From SIG603 sp964369415 (lineage in GTDB: Bacteria; Bacillota; Clostridia; Oscillospirales; Acutalibacteraceae), in assembly GCA_964369415.1 (NCBI GenBank), contig CAYJFP010000003.1:62001-126000 (forward strand): 64,000 nucleotides of DNA, read 5' to 3'. The notes beneath the pieces were generated by a model that made no database searches, was not told the DNA's origin, and saw only the letters and a list, made by a program, of their open reading frames with translations. How positions within the stretch are numbered: the first letter of the stretch is position 1; the number at the start of each line of letters is the position of its first letter. Position numbers and translations under genes: made by a program. Below are positions 59,869-64,000 of this stretch, in pieces.

Positions 59869-60546
59869 TTATGCGTCTTCATAATGGACAAAACGGTAAA
59901 ACACTATAGACAAACCGCAAAAAACTTTTAGTCCAATTAAAAAGTTCATGATTATTAAGTAAGCAATATTATATTCTACAAAAGAATAAAACAAGTTTGA
60001 AACCGCAAAAAATACCGCCGTAGTCGCAATTAACAAAAACAAAAACTTCTCCATTTTTTCATAAGCGTAAAAATTAAATATTTTATCTGGTCTAATCAAA
60101 AACACGCAAATAAATGCTGAAGAAAGTGCCGCACCACCCTGAAATCCACCACCGGGAGTATTGTGCCCATTGATTATCAAGTACAATCCTAGCATGATAA
60201 TTATCGGAACTACTACTGCGATACTGTTTTTCGATTTGTCTTTTATGCTCTTTTTTACATCAACATGTATTTCTTCAGGCAAAATTTCATGCTCGTGTCT
60301 TGAAAAATGTATGACTCCCATGACGCTTACAAGTAGCATTAATGCTTCAAAAATCGTATCGAATATTCTGTAATTCAAATAGATAGAGGCGACTGAATTT
60401 TGTGCATTCGTGTCTTTACTATAGTTTTCCATCACAAATTCAAAAATTTGCGGATTTTCTACCGACTTCGTTCCCATAGCCACATATAAAGTTACGACCG
60501 CCGCTAAAACCGCAAGTGAAATTCCTATAAGGCGTGATATTCTCAT
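59869..60546 (-). CDS. mnhB: Fused MbhE/MrpA-C-terminal and MrpB subunit
   Basis: 225 residues. The first 85 residues ('SIYLNYRIFDTIFEALMLLV') match the MbhE region, which is the last part of the canonical MrpA chain; the rest is MnhB ('HNTPGGGFQGGAALSSAFI'). It is a fusion of these parts, found in the Mrp/Mbh class. It is needed for the membrane Na+/H+ module. It overlaps the upstream gene by four bases (ATGA), so translation is coupled. Confidence 0.82.
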   Translation of the reverse strand: MRISRLIGISLAVLAAVVTLYVAMGTKSVENPQIFEFVMENYSKDTNAQNSVASIYLNYRIFDTIFEALMLLVSVMGVIHFSRHEHEILPEEIHVDVKKSIKDKSKNSIAVVVPIIIMLGLYLIINGHNTPGGGFQGGAALSSAFICVFLIRPDKIFNFYAYEKMEKFLFLLIATTAVFFAVSNLFYSFVEYNIAYLIIMNFLIGLKVFCGLSIVFYRFVHYEDA

Positions 60547-61094
60547 TCAATCACTTCCTCTTCTTTTATGCTTAAAAACTCTATACGCTTATCTGAAAAA
60601 CTCTTCGACAACATTTTCTTAATCTCATTTACATGCAGTTCTTTATCCGAACCATAAATCGTTATTTTGTCCCCACTACTATGCAAAATTAAATCATACA
60701 TATGCTCGCTCGCTATCTTTTCAGGACTTTCCCATGTAAAAACCGACTGCGCCTCTAAGTCGTGATTTGCACAGTACTGCATAATTTTTCCCGAAACATC
60801 ACTAGTGCCTGATTTAAGCTTAAAGTCGCTGTTCTTCTTATTTTCTGAAGAGGTAAAATAAATATAAAAAGTCCTGTGTTTTTTCAGTGCAACTATGTAG
60901 AGAATTGTCGAGAGCGCACTTCCTATAATTGCCTCGGCAATCGCAACATCGGGCGCACTGTAAATCAAGTAACAAAACGAAGCTAAAATTGAAAATGCAC
61001 CAAGGGCAATTATTATCCTCTTAAAATTTCTACTGCTCACAATAAACAAGGCTGTTCCTATCATGAGAATAAAAATAATTTTATCTACCCACAT
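60543..61094 (-). CDS. DUF4040/MbhD-like subunit with unexplained soluble domain
   Basis: 183 residues. The first 75 are the DUF4040/MbhD helices ('YLIYSAPDVAIAEAIIGSAL'), corresponding to the region after the ND5 domain in canonical MrpA. The remaining about 105 residues ('GKIMQYCANHDLEAQSVFTW' onward) are soluble, charged and not seen in MrpA or MbhD; they could be a regulatory domain facing the cytoplasm. It overlaps mnhG by 14 bases. This shows that the MrpA N-terminal (ND5) domain is missing rather than split in this operon. Confidence 0.78.
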   Translation of the reverse strand: MWVDKIIFILMIGTALFIVSSRNFKRIIIALGAFSILASFCYLIYSAPDVAIAEAIIGSALSTILYIVALKKHRTFYIYFTSSENKKNSDFKLKSGTSDVSGKIMQYCANHDLEAQSVFTWESPEKIASEHMYDLILHSSGDKITIYGSDKELHVNEIKKMLSKSFSDKRIEFLSIKEEEVIE

Positions 61095-61386
61095 CGTCGT
61101 CCTCCTTTAACTTATATCCTGAAAAATAAGCCGACGAGGCAATCGCCGAGGTGACTATCGGATTTATAATAAGTATTAGCATGAGTATCAGCACCACTTT
61201 TAATGTAAAAAGATTAAACCCGCTTAAAATCGCCACGCCAAGTAGTATTGTTATCAGCCCGACAGTGTCAATATCCGCCGCCGACAACAGCCTTGCGTAG
61301 AAATTATTAAACCTATATATACCTATAATTCCTATAAGAACAAAAACTACTCCAATTCCTATAATAGAATAAGCTAAAACTTGCAT
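61081..61386 (-). CDS. mnhG: Mrp/Mnh antiporter subunit G
   Basis: 101 residues, three hydrophobic helices, with 'RFNNFYARLLSAADIDTVGL' typical of MnhG/MrpG (PhaG). It lies between mnhF and the DUF4040 gene, overlapping both (13 and 14 bases), as in other mnh operons. It has a structural role in the antiporter complex. Confidence 0.85.
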   Translation of the reverse strand: MQVLAYSIIGIGVVFVLIGIIGIYRFNNFYARLLSAADIDTVGLITILLGVAILSGFNLFTLKVVLILMLILIINPIVTSAIASSAYFSGYKLKEDDDVGR

Positions 61387-61643
61387 GTCTTACCTCCTTT
61401 GCTCTTCTTTCTCAAAAAAGTGGCTATAGACGTCGTTCCAACAAATCCTAATATCGCAAATATTAAGCCTATATCAAGATAAAACGACTGCCTAGACATG
61501 TATGAATAGATTATTATAATCACTATAATTTTATTGCACATAAGAGAAAAGCCAAGTAATCTATCCCACACAGAAGGGCCGATTATTATTCTAAATCCGC
61601 TTAAAACACTTACACCGATTAAAATATAAATTATTATCGACAT
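61374..61643 (-). CDS. mnhF: Mrp/Mnh antiporter subunit F
   Basis: 89 residues, three hydrophobic helices. 'FRIIIGPSVWDRLLGFSLMC' is the MrpF signature. It is encoded between mnhE and mnhG, in the usual order. The start is at ATG 61643 with GGCAGGG upstream, 30 bases after mnhE. Confidence 0.85.
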   Translation of the reverse strand: MSIIIYILIGVSVLSGFRIIIGPSVWDRLLGFSLMCNKIIVIIIIYSYMSRQSFYLDIGLIFAILGFVGTTSIATFLRKKSKGGKTCKF

Positions 61644-61673
61644 AGTAATACCCTGCCTTTCTATTTTTTCAAA

Positions 61674-62165
61674 CTAACGCCTCTTATCCTTAAGCTTTTT
61701 ATTCATCTTAATGAGCTGCGGTTCAAATGAAGAACACGGGCTTTTGCCATCGTTTGAGTGCAAAGATAAAACCGTGAGTTTATCCTCTTGCTTATCTACG
61801 GTGATTGTACCTGGTGTCAGTGTTATAGATGACGCTATGATGTTTTGTATGTACGGACTATCAATCTTCTTATCTATTTTGCATTTAACAAACCCTGGTT
61901 TTATTTTTCCGGTGATTATTCTATACGAAGCCTTGATACCGCTTAGATAAATCTGCCCTACCATAAATACTATGTATTTCAAAAACTTTAAAACAGGTAG
62001 GTAAAAAGTCTTAGCATAGTTGTAATCCAAAAGTAAATTTGCACTAAATAAAATTAAAGTTACTACCGCAAAACCTATAACTATACTCTCTACACTAAAA
62101 TTTTCATTCATCACTAGCCACACTACAAGTAGCAATAATGGTACAACAATTCTTTTTAACAGCAT
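61674..62165 (-). CDS. mnhE: Mrp/Mnh antiporter subunit E
   Basis: 163 residues from ATG 62165, which has AAGGTGG upstream; a longer frame to 62195 lacks a site. Two N-terminal helices, then a cytoplasmic domain with 'IIASSITLTPGTITVDKQED', the MrpE signature. First gene of the seven-gene operon E-F-G-(DUF4040)-B-C-D. The C-terminus is short and basic. The promoter would lie in the AT-rich 62166-62230. Confidence 0.85.
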   Translation of the reverse strand: MLLKRIVVPLLLLVVWLVMNENFSVESIVIGFAVVTLILFSANLLLDYNYAKTFYLPVLKFLKYIVFMVGQIYLSGIKASYRIITGKIKPGFVKCKIDKKIDSPYIQNIIASSITLTPGTITVDKQEDKLTVLSLHSNDGKSPCSSFEPQLIKMNKKLKDKRR

Positions 62166-62319
62166 AACCACCACCTTTAAATAAAAGTTTACCAATCAAT
62201 TATATTGCTATAATTATAACAAAAATACGATTAAATTTCAATGTTTTATGTTAATTATTTTGATTCGGATTAAAAAAAGTACTGATTTTTATATCAGTAC
62301 TCATTTTGTAGATAGATAT

Positions 62320-62880
62320 TTAATTGTCTTTTTTAGCATATTTGAAACAGTATTCTGCGTGGTTATTCATTATTCCGACGGCTTCTAAATATGAAAAACA
62401 AGTCACCGTGCCCATGAATTTAAATCCTCTTTTTTTAAGGTCTTTTGATACTTTATCCGATAATTCATTTCTTGTCGTAACTCCGTCAAACGGATTGTAA
62501 ACCACCTTGTTATCGGTAAATCCCCAAAGATAGTTTGAAAAACTGCCAAACTCCTCTACCACTTTTAAATACGCCTTTGCATTTTGAACAGTGGCTAAAA
62601 TTTTAGCTTTATTCCTAACTATATCAGCATTTTCCATTAATTCTGCCACTTTTTCTTCGCCGTATTTTGATATTCTTTCTGCATCAAAATTATCAAAGGC
62701 TTTTCTAAACCCTTCACGCTTTTTAAGTATTAATAGCCAAGATAAACCACAGTGAAAACTTTCTAATATAAACATTTCAAAAAGGTGCTTGTCATCGTGC
62801 GACTCTACACCCCACTCATTGTCGTGATAATCTATATAAATTTCTGAATTTTCAAGATTTGGCCAACTACATCTATTCAT
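62320..62880 (-). CDS. tag: DNA-3-methyladenine glycosylase I
   Basis: 186 residues. 'CSWPNLENSEIYIDYHDNEW' at the N-terminus (zinc-binding Cys4, His18) and 'FHCGLSWLLILKKREGFRKA' with the catalytic Glu in 'ILESFHCG' define Tag; C-terminal His/Cys ('NNHAEYCF') complete the zinc site. It excises 3-methyladenine in base excision repair. It is monocistronic, and together with ogt gives two alkylation-repair genes in the window. No Ada-type regulator is seen. Confidence 0.92.
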   Translation of the reverse strand: MNRCSWPNLENSEIYIDYHDNEWGVESHDDKHLFEMFILESFHCGLSWLLILKKREGFRKAFDNFDAERISKYGEEKVAELMENADIVRNKAKILATVQNAKAYLKVVEEFGSFSNYLWGFTDNKVVYNPFDGVTTRNELSDKVSKDLKKRGFKFMGTVTCFSYLEAVGIMNNHAEYCFKYAKKDN

Positions 62881-63016
62881 AAAATCAATCCTTTTAATTT
62901 TTTACTATTATATCATTTCCAATAAAAATTTTCAATCTAAATCGAATAATTGTTTGTAGTATTTTGGATTTATTTATGCTATACTAATATTATAATTGTA
63001 AGTCGGAGGAAAAACA

Positions 63017-63928
63017 ATGACACTGCAACAAATGAAACAAATTATCGCCATAGCAGACTGCGGCTCTATGAACGAAGCTGCAAAACAGTTGTTCATAGCA
63101 CAGCCGAGTTTGTCCACCGCCGTAAAAGAACTTGAAAAAGAAATCGGCATAAACATTTTTATTCGCTCAAACCGTGGCATCACCACGACACCAGAGGGTG
63201 ATGAGTTTTTGTCTCATGCAAGACAGGTGGTCGAGCAGTATTCTATTATAGAAGAGCGTTTTATCGAAAAAAAGATGAAAAAAAAATTCAGCGTCAGCAC
63301 CCAGCACTACACCTTTGCTGTAAAAGCCTTTGTCGAGCTTGTCAAAAAGGTGGGCATGGATGACTACGAGTTTGCGATTCACGAAACAAAAACCGCCGAT
63401 GTTATAAACAACGTAAAAAACTTTTCGAGCGAAATTGGGATAATATACTTAAATAGCAAGAACGAGCAGGTCATAAGAAAACTCTTAAGGGAATACGAGC
63501 TCGATTTTTTAGAGCTATTAAAGTGCGATACCTATGTGTACTTGTGTAAAGACCACCCACTTGCAAATAAAGAAAGAATATGCATGGAAGAATTGCTTCC
63601 GTATCCATGCATTGCCTTTGAGCAAGGTAGCAAGCATTCTTTTCACTTCGCCGAAGAGATGAAAAGTACACACGATTACCCTAAACTTATTAAAGTAGAC
63701 GACAGAGCCACGGCGCTTAATTTAATGATTGGACTAGACGCCTACACTCTATGTTCTGGCATTATATGCGAGGAACTCAACGGAAACGAGCATATAGCAG
63801 TGTCACTTTCAGAGAGCGACGAGATGATTATCGGAATCATACACCGCAAAACGCTTCCATTTAGTCCGCTTGCTAAACTTTACATTGATGAGATAAATGA
63901 ATATTTTAACAGCAATGGCTTGTTATAG
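63017..63928 (+). CDS. LysR-type transcriptional regulator
   Basis: 303 residues. N-terminal HTH ('MKQIIAIADCGSMNEAAKQL', 'AQPSLSTAVKELEKEIG') and a ligand-binding domain follow; the family length is normal. GGAGG is upstream of the ATG. Its target is not visible; LysR regulators often control a divergent neighbour, here tag (137 bases away), but nothing else supports this. The stop codon lies within the terminator 63914-63956. Confidence 0.9.
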   Translation: MTLQQMKQIIAIADCGSMNEAAKQLFIAQPSLSTAVKELEKEIGINIFIRSNRGITTTPEGDEFLSHARQVVEQYSIIEERFIEKKMKKKFSVSTQHYTFAVKAFVELVKKVGMDDYEFAIHETKTADVINNVKNFSSEIGIIYLNSKNEQVIRKLLREYELDFLELLKCDTYVYLCKDHPLANKERICMEELLPYPCIAFEQGSKHSFHFAEEMKSTHDYPKLIKVDDRATALNLMIGLDAYTLCSGIICEELNGNEHIAVSLSESDEMIIGIIHRKTLPFSPLAKLYIDEINEYFNSNGLL

Positions 63929-63956
63929 TTTAAATCTATAACAAGCCATTGTTTTT
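63914..63956 (+). terminator. Terminator at the LysR gene end
   Basis: A 15-bp stem: 63914-63928 with 63936-63950 (core AATGGCTTG/CAAGCCATT), followed by GTTTTT. The stop codon lies inside the left arm. Confidence 0.8.
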
Positions 63957-64000
63957 ATGTATTATACAATAACCAAAACCTGTGCTATACTAGTGTTAAC

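Noticed and set aside
63958..64000. Promoter for a gene beyond the right edge
   Set aside because: TATACT is present near 63987, but no good -35 is found 17 bases upstream and no gene start is visible.
1..64000. Mobile elements, CRISPR arrays, rRNA or tRNA genes
   Set aside because: I saw no transposase or integrase, no regularly spaced repeats and no cloverleaf with a TTCGA arm.

Overview
The window is 64 kb of low-GC DNA from an anaerobic Firmicute of class Clostridia. The evidence is a SCIFF ranthipeptide with its radical-SAM maturase, an electron-bifurcating NADH-dependent [FeFe] hydrogenase operon, superoxide reductase, an anaerobic-type sulfatase maturase, YtaF, a DUF5711 protein, a zinc-finger ClpE-type chaperone and Clostridia-style promoters (TTGACA / TATAAT, often with an extended TATG before the -10). 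I cannot fix the genus. No rRNA, tRNA, CRISPR array, insertion sequence, integrase or prophage is visible. Gene content and codon use look chromosomal throughout.

Layout. 1-9 kb (+): partial DUF5711 gene, CvpA, PgsA, ClpE with a structured leader, a Gfo/Idh/MocA oxidoreductase, a membrane-anchored unknown, an RsmC-like methyltransferase and an ABC exporter pair. 9-16.2 kb (-): two tandem HPr-like proteins with complementary phosphosites, a radical-SAM/SPASM enzyme, CysK, a sugar-kinase/nucleotidyltransferase pair, Cca and a membrane protein with a C39-like tail. 16.3-22.2 kb (+): superoxide reductase, then the hydrogenase operon (NuoE-like, HATPase, 2Fe-2S ferredoxin, NuoF-like, HydA) behind a Rex-like operator. 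22.3-36.2 kb (mixed): GNAT, lipoprotein, GH36 alpha-galactosidase, GGDEF protein, YtaF, SecDF, EAL protein, Enzyme I of the PTS, Orn/Lys/Arg decarboxylase. 36.3-43.4 kb: SCIFF and ScfB, Ogt, S20 (-), then a signalling operon GAF-HD-GYP / FecR lipoprotein / CHASE2 cyclase. 43.5-48.4 kb (-): TyrA and a four-gene surface O-acylation cluster (SGNH, DUF4358, MBOAT, DHHW). 48.6-53.8 kb (+): CopA, CopZ, thioredoxin reductase, glycosyltransferase, DUF3784 protein. 53.9-64 kb: chemoreceptor (-), AraC regulator and UroD-type methyltransferase (+), a seven-gene Mrp/Mbh-like antiporter operon (-), Tag (-), LysR (+).

How the parts fit. The hydrogenase operon re-oxidises NADH and ferredoxin during fermentation, and the Rex-like site suggests control by NADH/NAD+. 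The Mrp-like complex would handle Na+/H+. Cyclic-nucleotide signalling is dense: one GGDEF, one EAL and one HD-GYP protein lie within 17 kb, and the HD-GYP gene is in an operon with a predicted adenylate cyclase. PTS logic appears as Enzyme I at 33-34.6 kb and two HPr-like proteins at 9 kb, one keeping only the His site and the other only the Ser site. The items most worth a second look are the HPr pair, the clpE leader RNA, the hydrogenase control region, the RBS-masking hairpin before ytaF, the cyclase operon, and the Mrp operon that lacks an ND5-type MrpA subunit but carries an unexplained soluble domain.
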